Assembly: GCA_030068075.1 (NCBI GenBank) | Contig: CM057839.1 | Span: 19,261,167 to 19,325,166 of the forward strand | DNA from: Paguma larvata | Taxonomy: Eukaryota; Chordata; Mammalia; Carnivora; Viverridae | Direction of reading: 5' to 3' | DNA: 64,000 nt | The notes under the pieces: generated by a model | Seen by the model: only the letters and a program-made list of their open reading frames with translations | The model's database searches: none | Told to the model about the DNA's origin: nothing | In this document: one piece after another, positions 34,385 to 45,364 of the stretch | Numbering within the stretch: position 1 is the stretch's first letter | How the letters are laid out: each line of letters begins with the position of its first letter | Translations under genes and position numbers: made by a program

Positions 34385-34560
34385 AACTATGCAGTTATCT
34401 AGATGGATGACCTTTGGTTAATTGTTTCACTTTTCGAAACTTCAACATCTTCATTCATAATATAGAAAAATAACTAATTAGTAAGATATCTGAAAACAAA
34501 AATGAGGTCATAAAAGTAAAACATTTACTATCTATTCAGTGTTGCATCCAATCAAGAGTG
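34385..34560 (+). repeat. Probable MIR SINE fragment
   Basis: 'gatgacctttggttaattgt', 'ttcacttttcgaaacttcaa' and 'catcttcattcataatatag' follow the MIR core order (loss-of-G/C version of 'accttgggcaagttacttaac' and 'ctcatctgtaaaatgg'). Diverged; moderate doubt. Confidence 0.4.
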
Positions 34561-34804
34561 ACTATTATCTTCATCACTATACTTTTACCAGATTTAAAGA
34601 GAGTGTACTGTGAGCTAGCAAATATATTTGTGAGAAGAGCTATTTTAAATATAAAATCCTCATTTGAGGACCCTGTGTCTCTGTTGGACATAGGAAGCAC
34701 TTATTGATGGGAAAGAAAGAAAGAAGCCATGGGAGTTTTTCAGGAGGCCATTGCATCTGTGCAGGGCATGAAAGTGAGAACCAGACTGTCAGGAACGCAC
34801 ACGG

Positions 34805-35022
34805 AGGGCACCTGGGTGGCTCAGTTGGTTAAGCGTCTGACTTTGGCTCAGGTCATGATCTCAGGGTTCTCGAGTTTGAGCCCCACATCGGACTTTCTGC
34901 TGTCACCATGGAGCTTGCTTGGGATCCTCTGTTCCCATCTCTCTTTCTCTCTCTCTCTCTCTCTCTCAAACAAGCAAACAAACAGACAAACAAACAATAA
35001 ACAAAACAAAACAAAACAAACC
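34805..35022 (+). mobile_element. CAN-SINE with AAAC-type tail
   Basis: Head 'gagggcacctgggtggctca', core 'ctcaggtcatgatctcaggg', CT repeat at about 34938-34968, then a tail of AAAC/AAAAC units to about 35022, unlike the usual AAATAAA tails in this window. Confidence 0.95.
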
Positions 35023-35069
35023 ACATTAAAATAAATGCACATTGAAATAAAAAAGCAGAGAAACTGACT

Positions 35070-35130
35070 CTGCAGTACCTCCCCTGCTTCACGTGCTCTC
35101 TCTCTCTCTCTCAAGGATAAAAACATTTAA
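35070..35130 (+). mobile_element. CAN-SINE 3' fragment
   Basis: 'acctcccctgcttcacgtgc' followed by a CT run and 'tcaaggataaaaaca' resembles only the CT-rich end and tail of the SINE. It lies about 50 bp after the previous copy and may derive from it or be a separate truncated insertion. Confidence 0.5.
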
Positions 35131-35288
35131 AAACACATAATTGAATATATGTATAGAGTTTAGACAGACAAAATCAGGTGTAGGAAGATGCAACTGAACT
35201 AACGAGAAGAGGAAGAGAAAGTGGAGGGCGTCATCATTCATTTTATTGTCAGCGTGTCTGAGTGAATTGTTAACTTTATTTTGGATAA

Positions 35289-35790
35289 TGTATTAGTTTC
35301 TCATTGCTACTGTAAAATATTGCCAAACCCAATGGCTAAAAACAACAAAGATTTACTGTTTTATAGTTCTAGGTATCAGGAGTCCTCACTGGATCTCAGT
35401 GGACTCAAATCAAAGCATCGGCAGGTCTAGGTTCCTTTCAGAGGCCCTAGGGGAGAACATATTTCTTGGTTTTTCAAGCTTCTATGGGCTGTACACATTC
35501 TTTGGCTCATAACCTCTGCCTCATTCAGACACAGGAATTGCTAATTGGGTCTTTTTTACATAGCATCTCTGACACTGATGCTGCTGACTTCCTCTGCCTC
35601 ATAAGGACTCATGATTATATTGAGTCCACCTAGATCATCAATGATAATCTCCTTATTTAATTAGTCTTCTGATTAGCAACCTCAATTCCATATCCAACCT
35701 TAATTTCCTTTTCCATATAACATAATGAATTCATAGATTGCAGGATTAAGTTATGGATATGTTTGGGGAGTCATTATGCTGCCTAAAGGA
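35289..35790 (-). mobile_element. MLT1-type (ERVL-MaLR) LTR
   Basis: Well-ordered match in reverse: 'tgtattagtttctcattgct', 'aacaacaaagatttactgtt', 'ctaggggagaacatatttct', 'tttggctcataacctctgcc', 'gattagcaacctcaattcca' and 'aatttccttttccatataac'. A solo non-coding LTR of about 500 bp, the fullest MaLR remnant here. Confidence 0.75.
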
Positions 35791-35964
35791 GGCATGCTAT
35801 ATATAAAGCTCTTATATTAAATACATCATTAATTTAAAAGATTCTTGTGGTGAAAATAACAACTAGAGTCAAGAGGTGGAAAAATAACATGGGCAGAGAG
35901 GGAGGGATGAAAGTGATAAGTGCTGGGAGTCCCCAGACCTCTCTAATAAGCCTCATTGCTTTAT

Positions 35965-35977
35965 AGAAAGAAAAGAA

Positions 35978-36045
<68 letters not shown>

Positions 36046-36109
36046 AAAAGAAGGAAGGAAAGAAAAAGAAAGAGAGAAAGAAAGAAAGAAAAGAAAGAAG
36101 GAAAGAAAG

Positions 36110-36148
<39 letters not shown>

Positions 36149-36245
36149 AGGAGAGAAAGAAAGAAGGAAAGAGAGAGAGAGAGAGAGAGGGAGGAAGGAA
36201 GGAAGGAAGGAAGAGGAAGGGAGGGAGGGAGGGAGGGAGGGAGGA
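35965..36245. repeat. 281-bp uninterrupted polypurine tract
   Basis: Every base from 35965 to 36245 is A or G on the plus strand. It begins as GAAA/GAAAA units (with mirror symmetry), moves through GA and GGAA units, and ends in GGGA units at about 36218-36245. It gives a Lys/Arg/Glu-only frame of 121 codons (35956-36321) that is not a gene. The structural properties are discussed under findings. Confidence 0.98.
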
Positions 36246-37658
36246 TCAGATAATTATCTCAGTGACAGATATATTCAATAATTTCCATATAAGCAGATTG
36301 TTAAGCTTTATAGTGACTTAAAAAGCTGCTCAACATAAGAATATTATAGTCCCATTTCTAAAAATATTCCTAAGACTCAGTAATACCGCCAAGAAATAAA
36401 ATAACCTGTAATAAAAAATGAGCCATTTCAAACCTATGGTTCTGTAAAACTTTGAAAACATTCTGCAAAATGATTCTATAGAATAAACGCAACTGATTTC
36501 ATGCTTTATAATGACATACATTTAATTTCAGGATGCTTTGTTGAACTATAGATGTTGGAAAGGTAAAAAGTCTCTGTCTCTATTCATTAATCATTATTCA
36601 TTTATTTTAATTTCTAGCTCTACAAAGAGTATAATTTCAAATACCAAGACTTAGAACTCTGGGATAGGAAATGTATATGTTTACTTTTTTGTACTATGTG
36701 TTTTAATGGCATCATTTAAACTCTAATTATGCATGAAATTATATTGGATTTCTTGCTAAATGCAAAGGAAGAAATGTTTTCATGATTCATTCTTTCTTTG
36801 GTAAACATTTCTAAACTGTATTGCTGATACAGCTCATCAACTAAACCTTATGAGAAATGAAATGTATGGGAGGAAAACACTAATTAGGGAGATTTTCTTT
36901 CCCAAATACACATGTGGAACTCCTATTAATGTCAATCACAAGGAGATGTCTTTCTGCCGAATACCCCTAGGTAAGAACACATCTTCTCTTGTCTTTCCAA
37001 TTATAAACACAACATTTTTTTTAAAATTGTTAACAAGCTGCATTACACTCTAAATCTAAAGCTTTGTTTTCCTCAAGAAGAGTATATGATTTAAGCGGAC
37101 GTATATTCAGATATTTACATTATGAAATGTAGTTTTCAAAAGTGATTTTGAATTAATTTTTATACTGGTTTTATATTCACTAAACTGAGTCATTTTTGTA
37201 ACTGAACTTTCCATTGAATATTAGCCAAGATTTACCATTAGTTTCATGGGAAAGTAGCTTACTTGATTCTTTATGTGTTATTTTTAAATGATTGTGTTTG
37301 GACTGAGCACTACAATGTAGACTGCACAGGTGTTCTCCATAATCTATAAACACCACAGCGCACTAATTTAATATATAATTTACTAAATATTTAGAGATTT
37401 CACCATGCTGTGGTAATGTGTAAAATTGTTCTCAATACTGCACAATATATGATGCATACTGTTTTTCTTGCTCAGGACAAAAAAAGAAAAGAGAGAGCAA
37501 AAAAGAAGCAGTGTGTTCTACCAAAAAATACACATAACTCTGCTTATCAGCTAATCCTTAAAACATATGTAAAAATATAAATTATATCAACAAATATTAA
37601 TGTCTCCACAGAAGGTAAAAATTACTTCCAAGATTCAGATAGGCTGTGTTGTGTATCA
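36246..37658. other. No gene; exon-like trace at 36839-36968
   Basis: A frame of about 130 nt ends in a strong donor-like site (CTAG|GTAAGAAC at 36969) after an acceptor-like 'ttgctgatacag'. Its phase does not match the blocks at 28.2-28.8 kb, and the pyrimidine tract is weak. Otherwise AT-rich with nothing recognised. Confidence 0.35.
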
Positions 37659-37663
37659 CATGG

Positions 37664-38136
37664 CATATTAGTCAGGATTCCCCAGAGAAACAAAACTAAT
37701 ATTTTAACATATATTTATATAAATACTTATAAATATAAGTATAAATATAAATACATATCCTGCTATCTAGGCTGAGTTCTACAGTCTGCCATCTGCAAGC
37801 TGGATAAACTGAAACAACAGTATAAAATTCAGTCTAGGTCTGAAGTCCTGAAAGAGACTCCTATGGTGAGGGAAGGAGAAAATGGCTGAATGTCACAGCT
37901 CAATAAGGGATAGAGAGAATTTGTTCTTCTTTTACCTTCTTGTTCTCTTCACGCCCCCAATGGATTGGATGGTATTCACCCACATTGGTGAGGGTGTATC
38001 TTCTTTACTCAGTCTACTGATTCAGATGCTCATCTTTTCTGGAAACATCCTCACAGATGCACCCAAAAATAATGTTTGCCAGCTCTCTAGGCTCCCTGTA
38101 TCCCAGTAAAGGTGACACATGATATTAGATATCACA
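37664..38136 (-). mobile_element. MLT2-type (ERVL) solo LTR with 5-bp TSD
   Basis: Reverse LTR starting 'catattagtcaggattcccc' with 'agagaaacaaaacta', then 'ttcacccacattggtgaggg', 'tttactcagtctactgattc', 'aacatcctcacagatgcacc' and ending 'ggtgacacatgatattagat' 'atcaca'. Flanked by CATGG at 37659-37663 and 38137-38141; the 5-bp length is what ERVL elements produce. No internal viral genes are present. Confidence 0.85.
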
Positions 38137-38141
38137 CATGG

Positions 38142-39089
38142 TGACTCCAAAATATTACAGGCTCAAAAATTCCAAGGCATATGCAGTAATCATGATATTC
38201 TTTATGGTTTATATTGATTATAGCGATGAGGGCAAAGATGGACTGAATTCACCATTGAAGGAGGTGAGATCTAGAGTCAAACTGAGTTAATACTTATTTC
38301 CAATATCTTCCAAGCATAAGCCATGTTACACTCTTTTACATCCTTTTAGTAACTCACTGAGTTAAATTATTCAACAAAGTACATAAGAACATTGTGCAGA
38401 TATTTTATCTTAATTCTTTCTACCTCACCAATATGTGCCTAACAAATAGGGTATCTTTACAGTTGACTTTTCAAAAGAGATTAAGTGGTTTAAAAAGTTA
38501 TTGGAATGAATTTTGGACTTCAGTTTTCAATGTGTAAAGATCTTGAACTTATCATCCTCATCTTCACAACATGAAAAATTTGTACAACCTGCGCTATGAG
38601 AGAACTGTCCTTTCAGAGAACTGAATTTGCAGGGCAAAATATGACATCAAAATCTGGAGACAGAAAAAAAAAATCTGTAGACAGGAAAATCCAGAGAATC
38701 ATAACCAAGATCTACATCCCTGGAGTGCAAGCTGCTGGAGTAGGTGTGGAAATGGAAATGTGGATGTGGAAATGGAAACTCTGGCAAGTTAGTGGAGGCT
38801 TTGTGAAGACTAGCCTGAGAAGCGTCATACTTTCATGGGTTTTATCTCTAGGAACCCCATGAGGATCTCATGCTTAAGAGCTGAGAAATATCCCCTTGCG
38901 ACTCCAGCAGTTTAGGGGAGGAGTAATCTTTGTAAAATAGGATCAGGACCTACTCCACAACAAAAGTCTGCGTTTCAAGAAGGACAACTTCACCAGAAAC
39001 TTGTTTCAGAGCTGTAGGGGAAGGGAATTCCTCTCATTTGGTTAAAAGTAATGAAATGGAGAAAGAGTTAACATGTTAACATCAGGTGG
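38142..39089. other. Unassigned, possible decayed 5' part of the next L1
   Basis: A-rich on the plus strand like L1 sense strands. The segment from about 38640 could be decayed L1 sequence upstream of the ORF2 remnant, but I cannot align it with confidence. The 88-codon plus frame at 38596-38862 has no motif. Confidence 0.35.
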
Positions 39090-40450
39090 AGAAATTTCAG
39101 AAAAATCTTACCTTAGAACAAGGAAAATTACCAGAGATTAAAAATGTACTACATAATGATAAGGTTGTTGGTACTCCAAGAAGTTATACCAATCCTAAAT
39201 CTGTATGCACCTAACAATAGAGGATCACAATGCACAAGGCAAAAACTGATAAAACTACAAGAGGAATAGACAAGTATGTTATTATATTTGGAGACTTCAG
39301 TACCTCCTGTAACTGGTAGATCAAATAGGCATAAAATCAGTAAGGCTATAGTTGACCTAAACAGCACTATCAACCAACTTGATGTAACAACAGCAGAGAA
39401 TAAATTACTTTCAAAGATGCAGAGAATATTCACTGAGATAGAACTTATTTTGGCCATAACATCTTAACAAATTTGAGTAAAGATTTAAAAATGCATTCTC
39501 AGACAGCAATAGAATTATCTAGAAGTCAACAGAAATGTAGCTTGAAAATCCCAAAATATTTGGCAATTAAATAACACATAGCAAAATAGTACATGGTCCA
39601 ATGAATATTTCTGAAAAGAAATTTAAAATATTTTGAACTAAATTAAAATGTAATGTACAATACTATGCAATAGCAAAGGCAGAAAGGCAATGATGGGAAT
39701 TTATAAAGTTAAATGCATATTTTAGAAGTAAGAAAGATCTAAAATCATTAACGTCAGCTTCCCTGATAGGAAATTAGAGACAGAGGAGGAATTTAAGCCA
39801 AAAACAACTAGAAGAAAGGAAATAATAAAACTTAGAGCAGAAAACAATAAAACTGAAAATAGGAATACAAAATATCAACACACCAAAAGCTGTTTTTTTG
39901 AAAAGATCAGTAAAACTGATAATCTTCTAGCCAAGCTATCCAACAAAAACACAACTGTTAATAACAGAAAAGAATGAATAGTCATCGCTGCTGATCCCAT
40001 GAACAGAAAAAACAATAATAAAAAGATACAATGAATAACTGTATGTCCACAATTAAATAATTTAGATAAAATGGAACAGTTCCTTGATGTACATAAACTA
40101 CCAAAACTTGTACAGGGATGAACAGGTTACCTAAATAGCCCTATTTTTTATGAAAGATGTTTAATCAATAATTAATTATTTAAAAAACAGTAAACTTTCA
40201 AAAAAATTAATCAACTGATTCATACAATTTAACTGGTGAGTTCATTGAAGAAAAAAATTATATCCATTCTTAACAAAATAGAAGCAGAGAGAGCTCTTCT
40301 TAATAAATTACGTGAGGCCAGCATTACCAAACACTAAAACCAGATAAAGACATTACAAAATCGGAACACTATAGAGCAATATCTCTCATGAACATAAACT
40401 CAAATATCCTCAACAAAATATTAGCGTATTGAATTAAAAACGTATAAAGA

Positions 40451-40665
40451 GGGGCTCCTAGGTGGCTTAAGCATCTGACTCTTGATTTCGGCTCAGGTCA
40501 TGATCTTATAGTTCATGAGATCAAGCCCCACGTCAGACTCTGTGCTGATAGTATGGAGCCTGCTGGGGATTCTCTCTCACTCCCTCTCTCTCTGTCCCTC
40601 CCCTTCTTTTGCACATGCTCTCTTGCTCTCTTTCAAAATAAGTAAATAAACTTATAATAAAAATA
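40451..40665 (+). mobile_element. CAN-SINE inserted in L1 ORF2
   Basis: Head 'ggggctcctaggtggcttaa' with a small deletion after it, CT-rich end and AATAAA tail. With the next copy it is bracketed by AAAAA(C/T)GTATAAAGA at 40436-40450 and 40894-40908; that TSD belongs to this first insertion. Confidence 0.95.
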
Positions 40666-40671
40666 AAAATG

Positions 40672-40893
40672 GGGGTTCCTGGGTGGCTCAGTTGGTTGAG
40701 CATCCAACTTCGGCTCAGGTCACGATCTCACAGTTCGTGAGTTCAAGCCCTGCATTGGGCTTTGTGCAGACAGCTTAGAGACTGGAGCTGGCTTCAGATT
40801 CTGTGTCTCCCTCTCTCTCTGCCCCTCCCATACTAATGCTCTCTCTGTCTCTCTCTTTCTCTCTAAAAAATAAACATAAAAAATGAAAAAAAT
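40672..40893 (+). mobile_element. CAN-SINE inserted in the tail of the previous SINE
   Basis: Head 'gggttcctgggtggctcagt', better preserved than its neighbour. The short 'ataaaaatg' motif occurs on both sides (ending at 40671 and 40900), as expected if it entered the A-rich tail/TSD of the preceding copy. Confidence 0.95.
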
Positions 40894-42040
40894 AAAAATG
40901 TATAAAGAAAAGTATATGCAATGAAGATGGATTTTATTCCAAGTATTCAAGGCTGATTCAACATTCAAAAATCAGTCCATGTAGTCAGCCATAGGCACAG
41001 ACTAAAGTAGTATCTACTGATCATAGCAATGAACACAGAAAAAGCATTTGACAAAACCTAACATCCATTCTTGATTAAAATTCTCCTCAAAATAGGAAAG
41101 AAAGGGAACTTCAATTTGCTAAAGAACGGCTAAAAACAAAACAAAACTATAGCTAACTTCAAGGTAATTGTGAGAGATAGACAATTTCTCCTTAGATCAG
41201 AACAATTCAAGTATGTCCAATTTTATCACTCCTATCAAATATCCTACTGGAATTCTTACCTGGTACAATAAGACAACAACATAAAAAGGAAATGGACGTG
41301 TACAGATTAGGAAAGAAGAAATAAAATTATCCTTATTTGTAGATCATATAATTGCCTATCTAGAAAATCCAAAAGAATAAATGACAACATAAGCTCTAGA
41401 AATAATATATTGCAGAATACAGAGTTAATGTACAAAATTAACTGTTTAACTATGCACCAGCAGTAACTGAGATTTGAAAAAAATAACTTCATTAAAATAG
41501 CAGCCTGAAAAATGAAACAGTTAAGTATTGATCTCACAGTGTATGTATAGGGTCTGTATAAGAGAAGCTGTAAAATACTGATGGAAAATTATCAAAGATG
41601 ATCTAAATAAATCAAGAGATATTCTTGTTCATCCATTGGAAGATTCACCATTGTTAAGATGCTGATTTTTCCTAAATGGTGCTGAACAAGCAGATATCAG
41701 TATGAAAAAAAAATCTTGGGACAGACTTTATATCTTTCACATATACTAACTCAAAATGGATCATAGACCTAGATATAAAATGCACAATTATGAAAATTCT
41801 TTTAAAATAAGAAAAAATTCTATATTACCTTGAGGTTGGTCATAATTCCAACAGCAAAATCCATGAAGGAAACATTGATAGGCTGGATTTTATTAAATTT
41901 TTAAACTTCTGCTCTGTAAAGCATGCCATTAAGAGAATGGAAGACAAGCCACAAACTGAGAGAAAATACTATAAAACAGGTGTCTAATAGAGGACATGTA
42001 TCCATAAGATTCAAAGAATTTATAAAAGACCCCAAACGAT

Positions 42041-42602
42041 ACTAACACAAGCATCCTAACTAAACTTACTATCCTAACACAGAATGCTGATAATTGAGGC
42101 TACTAAATATAGAGTATATGAGGACTCTCTGTACTACCTTCACAATAACTCTGTAAACCTATAACTGTTTTTAAATTTTTAAAATTAATTATAAAAGAAA
42201 GTAATTCAGGAGTTTGAAGGACAATTAAGAGCAACCATCTATTCCCTCTAACTTCTCACCTATTATCGCGAAAGACTTGGGGCCTACCACATAGCAGAGA
42301 TGGAGAGAGAGGATGGCATTACCTAAGCAGTCAAAAGAAGACAGAGCAAACAGCTTTGCCATGATTGACCCAGAGCTGCACTTCAAACACTTACATGAGT
42401 ATATGTGGTGACACAAACCCATAAAATATCCGTAGCTATAGACATAGAGATTGATGAAGATTTCTGGGTCTCTGAAATGAAGATTCTGAAGCTCGGAGTG
42501 GAGCAATCAAGACTAGATCAAATTCAGATCTTAGCTGTGAATAAATGTGTTTGGTTCTATAATATGTAAACACAACAGTAAACTATGAGTTAAATATATA
42601 GA
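42041..42602. other. No gene recognised
   Basis: Follows the L1 remnant. A 93-codon minus frame at 42225-42506 has no motif or splice context. Confidence 0.5.
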
Positions 42603-42812
42603 GGGAGGTACCTGGGTGGCTCAGTTAGTTAAGCATTGGACTCTTGATTTTGGCTCAGGTCATGATTTCATGGTTTCATGGGTTTGAGCCCCATGTTGGG
42701 TTCTGCACTGACAGTGCGGAGCCTGCTTGGGATTCACTGTCTCCTTCTCTCCCTGCTCTTCCTCCACTTGCACTGTCTCTGTCTCTTTCAAAATAAATAA
42801 ATAAACTTTAAA
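42603..42812 (+). mobile_element. CAN-SINE
   Basis: Head 'gggaggtacctgggtggctc', 'ttgattttggctcaggtcat', 'gcactgacagtgcggagcct' and 'tcaaaataaataaataaact' tail, which leads straight into the GATA repeat. Confidence 0.96.
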
Positions 42813-42816
42813 TAGA

Positions 42817-42928
42817 CAGATAGATAGATAGATAGATGATAGATAGGTAGATAGATAGATCAATTGAGAGAGAGAGAAAGAAAGAAAGAAAGTAAGTAGG
42901 TAAGAAAGAAAGAGAGAAAGAAAGAGGA
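42817..42928. repeat. Compound (GATA)n-(GAAA)n microsatellite
   Basis: GATA units with slips at 42817-42860, a short 'tcaattg' gap, then GA/GAAA units with GTAA interruptions to 42928. It probably grew from the SINE's A-rich tail. Confidence 0.95.
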
Positions 42929-44468
42929 AAAATGAGCTAGGAAGGATACCTCATAAATATTGATCGCATGAATCAACAGATATCCTGACTTGTGAATCTA
43001 GTTTGACAATACTATCCACAAATCAGTGGGAAAACACTAATGAAAAGACATTTAAATTGAAAACTTTTATGTTTTAAACCATTTTCCCTAAGGTAGCACA
43101 TTTTAACTGGGTAAGGGAAGACTAAGCCTAAGAGAAAAACTAAAAAGCTGTTGGCACTCAAAAGAAATGAAGGCATGGACGGTGATACTAAAAGCAGAAA
43201 CGGGGAAGATGGGCAAGGAGAAAATAATGGGCAGCATTCAGTAACTTGGTAAATATAGAGTACAGAGTGAGGGAAATCATGAAATTAAGGGAGTGATTTT
43301 CTGTCCTTCACTGTCTTTTGACAGTCCTTGCATGTAAAAACCAGTGCTGGTGCTCATAACTCAGATATTTAAATTATGTTATGTTTTGGACTTAATGAGA
43401 TTGGTCCAGAGGGAAATTCAGGCGATCTTTATGTTGTGACAAAGTGTTCATTAGCCATGGTAATAGCTGATTTTAGAGATCATTTGTTTTCTGTGAAAAG
43501 GAAAAAAAATATATACAATGTGTTTAAGTGGTTGTGCTGATGTTCCGTTTTGACAATAATTACTACACAATTGTGAAGGGAATTGGTCATTCGTAACTTG
43601 TAATGACAAATCTTAATCCTGCAGTAACTGCAAATGTACTCGATTACATGGGTAATTGGCAGTAATCTGTAGCCAAGCACTCGTCCAGAAAGACAACAGT
43701 TGAGGACGAAACTCTCATTTCCTAGATGTATAGTGTTCCTTGAAATAAATAGCCTAATAACTCTAATTATAGAACTATACATTCTTTTATAACAATATGC
43801 ATTTCTTTACAAGGTCCACATTTATATTCAACTATCTGAAAAGACAAGGCAGTTGGCTTAATGAAATTCTTGTCATTTATATCAGGGTTAAAGATATGCA
43901 CTGCTTTGTGTCTGAGTTTGGTTCTATATCATCTTTTGCTGCCAACGTTGTACCTTTAAACCAGTGCCATGTAATGAAGGCTTCATAAATATAAACTCAT
44001 TCCCCACAACAAAGTGGTCTAGTAACACACAAACTATCACAGGTCAGTGTTATGACCAACTTCATGAACACAAGAAAATTGCTGCAGGGATGAGAAACAC
44101 TCCCAGGAACAGGGAAATTAGTGAATATTTCTGGTGGACACTGTTTAGTCATGATTGTTCAGTTTTCTTTCTCTCAAGGCTAGCAAGTCTAATATGTCCC
44201 AGATAACAATAGCACCAAAAATATTGCTAAACAGGTTTTTTTGTTTTCCTTTATGATTATAGATGCTTAAGTGCATATTTTTATACTTTACATGTTTTTG
44301 AGCCATTTTCACAATAACAAATTTGAATGTAGGCCTATAAATATACATTAGAAAAGGCTAAAATTCCTTTGATTTCCATCCCTAATAGGCTCCCTTGCCT
44401 ACTTCTCTAGAGATAATCACATTTTTGGAACTAGATCAAAATATTTTCAGATTTCATTCTAAAGTTTT

Positions 44469-44469
<1 letters not shown>
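42929..44469. other. 1.5 kb without recognised gene or repeat
   Basis: Frames of 63-100 codons occur on both strands at 43.48-44.35 kb without known motifs or good splice context. Confidence 0.5.

Positions 44470-44503
<34 letters not shown>
44470..44503. repeat. (AC)17 microsatellite
   Basis: Thirty-four uninterrupted bases of AC. Confidence 0.97.
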
Positions 44504-44505
<2 letters not shown>

Positions 44506-44643
44506 CTAAAGTTTAAATGTGTGTATATAGATAAAAATTTAGAAAGTGTTTACAAAGCGTGTGTGTGACATAACCTGGTAACGCCCTTATAACACATTCT
44601 GGAAACAGAAGTGTTCGTGTACAAAAGAGACTGGTTTAAGAAT

Positions 44644-44960
44644 GTCATTGTTGTAGAATTTGCATTGGTTATAATAGCAATTAAAAGTTGGAAATAACCT
44701 TAATGCCTATGATAAAAGGGATGGCTGAAATAGTCAAGTATTTATGGATATATCTACAATATGAAATAAAATGTAGAAATTAATATTTAAAAATCATTCA
44801 AACAAAATAGAGTTTTTGTATATGTGCAACATGGAAAACTATATGGATGCAAATTTTACAAAGGGATACTTGTGCATGATTGGATAAAGAGTTTGTATGG
44901 AGGCAATGACTGTACAGTGGCACGTGAGGCTACATAGGAAGGTCTGGTCAAAAAACGACA
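44644..44960 (+). mobile_element. Probable L1 3' UTR fragment (old)
   Basis: 'ttataatagcaattaaaagt', 'tggaaataaccttaatgcct', 'tatggatatatctacaatat' and 'gaaataaaatgtagaaatta' follow the order of old mammalian L1 3' ends ('aatagcaaaaactggaaacaac', 'tggtatatccatacaatgga'). The right end is uncertain. Confidence 0.5.
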
Positions 44961-45364
44961 TACTTGGTACTTTCGTCAAGCATTTTTGGACTCTCCCTTT
45001 CTGTTATTGCATAACAATAAAATAGAAATTAGTATATAATTGGAAGGTAAAGGGAAGTTTACATATTAATTAGAAATATATAAATTGAACATCTCAAATA
45101 TATGTGAGTTGGGGATAACATGTAATTGATAAGATGTTAATATCTATATATTATCTTGAATTTAACATGTGATTTCTGTACCAGGGCAGATGCCATTTCA
45201 GCAATAACCTCATCAGCATATGATGAAATAATCACAGTTTGGAAAATATGACAGGGGATTTAATACTTGAGGGCAAGATGTGTTCAAATCATAGAGTGAA
45301 ATGTGATTAATTAGAAGTTTTACTGGAAGTTTTAAGCCAAATAAATAAAGACTTTTAGTTTTCT

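Larger units (their letters stand above)
39090..42040 (+). mobile_element. Decayed L1, ORF2 remnant with two nested SINEs
   Basis: Recognisable ORF2 blocks in order: endonuclease ('atctgtatgcacctaacaat', 39199 on), a region with 'aaatttaaaatattttgaac', RT palm blocks ('gaggccagcattaccaaaca', 'caatatctctcatgaacata', 'caacaaaatattagcg') and the C-terminal part ('actcaaaatggatcatagac', 'cttctgctctgtaaagc'). About 2.5 kb of L1 remains against about 3.8 kb for an intact ORF2, with internal deletions and many stops. In the endonuclease GDFNT motif the Asn is Ser (39290-39304). In the palm, the first Asp is Asn near 41030 and FADD reads FVDH (41336-41347). Confidence 0.9.

Noticed and set aside
35956..36321. 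121-codon plus-strand frame made of Lys, Arg, Glu and Gly
   Set aside because: It is the polypurine tract read as protein; pure purine DNA has few stop codons. No start context or homology.
36839..36968. 130-nt exon-like block before GTAAGAAC
   Set aside because: Good donor but weak acceptor, phase incompatible with other candidates, and no partner exon found.
32346..38136. MLT2-type LTRs at 32.3 and 37.7 kb as the two ends of one provirus
   Set aside because: They face opposite ways, and no retroviral coding remnant was recognised between them.
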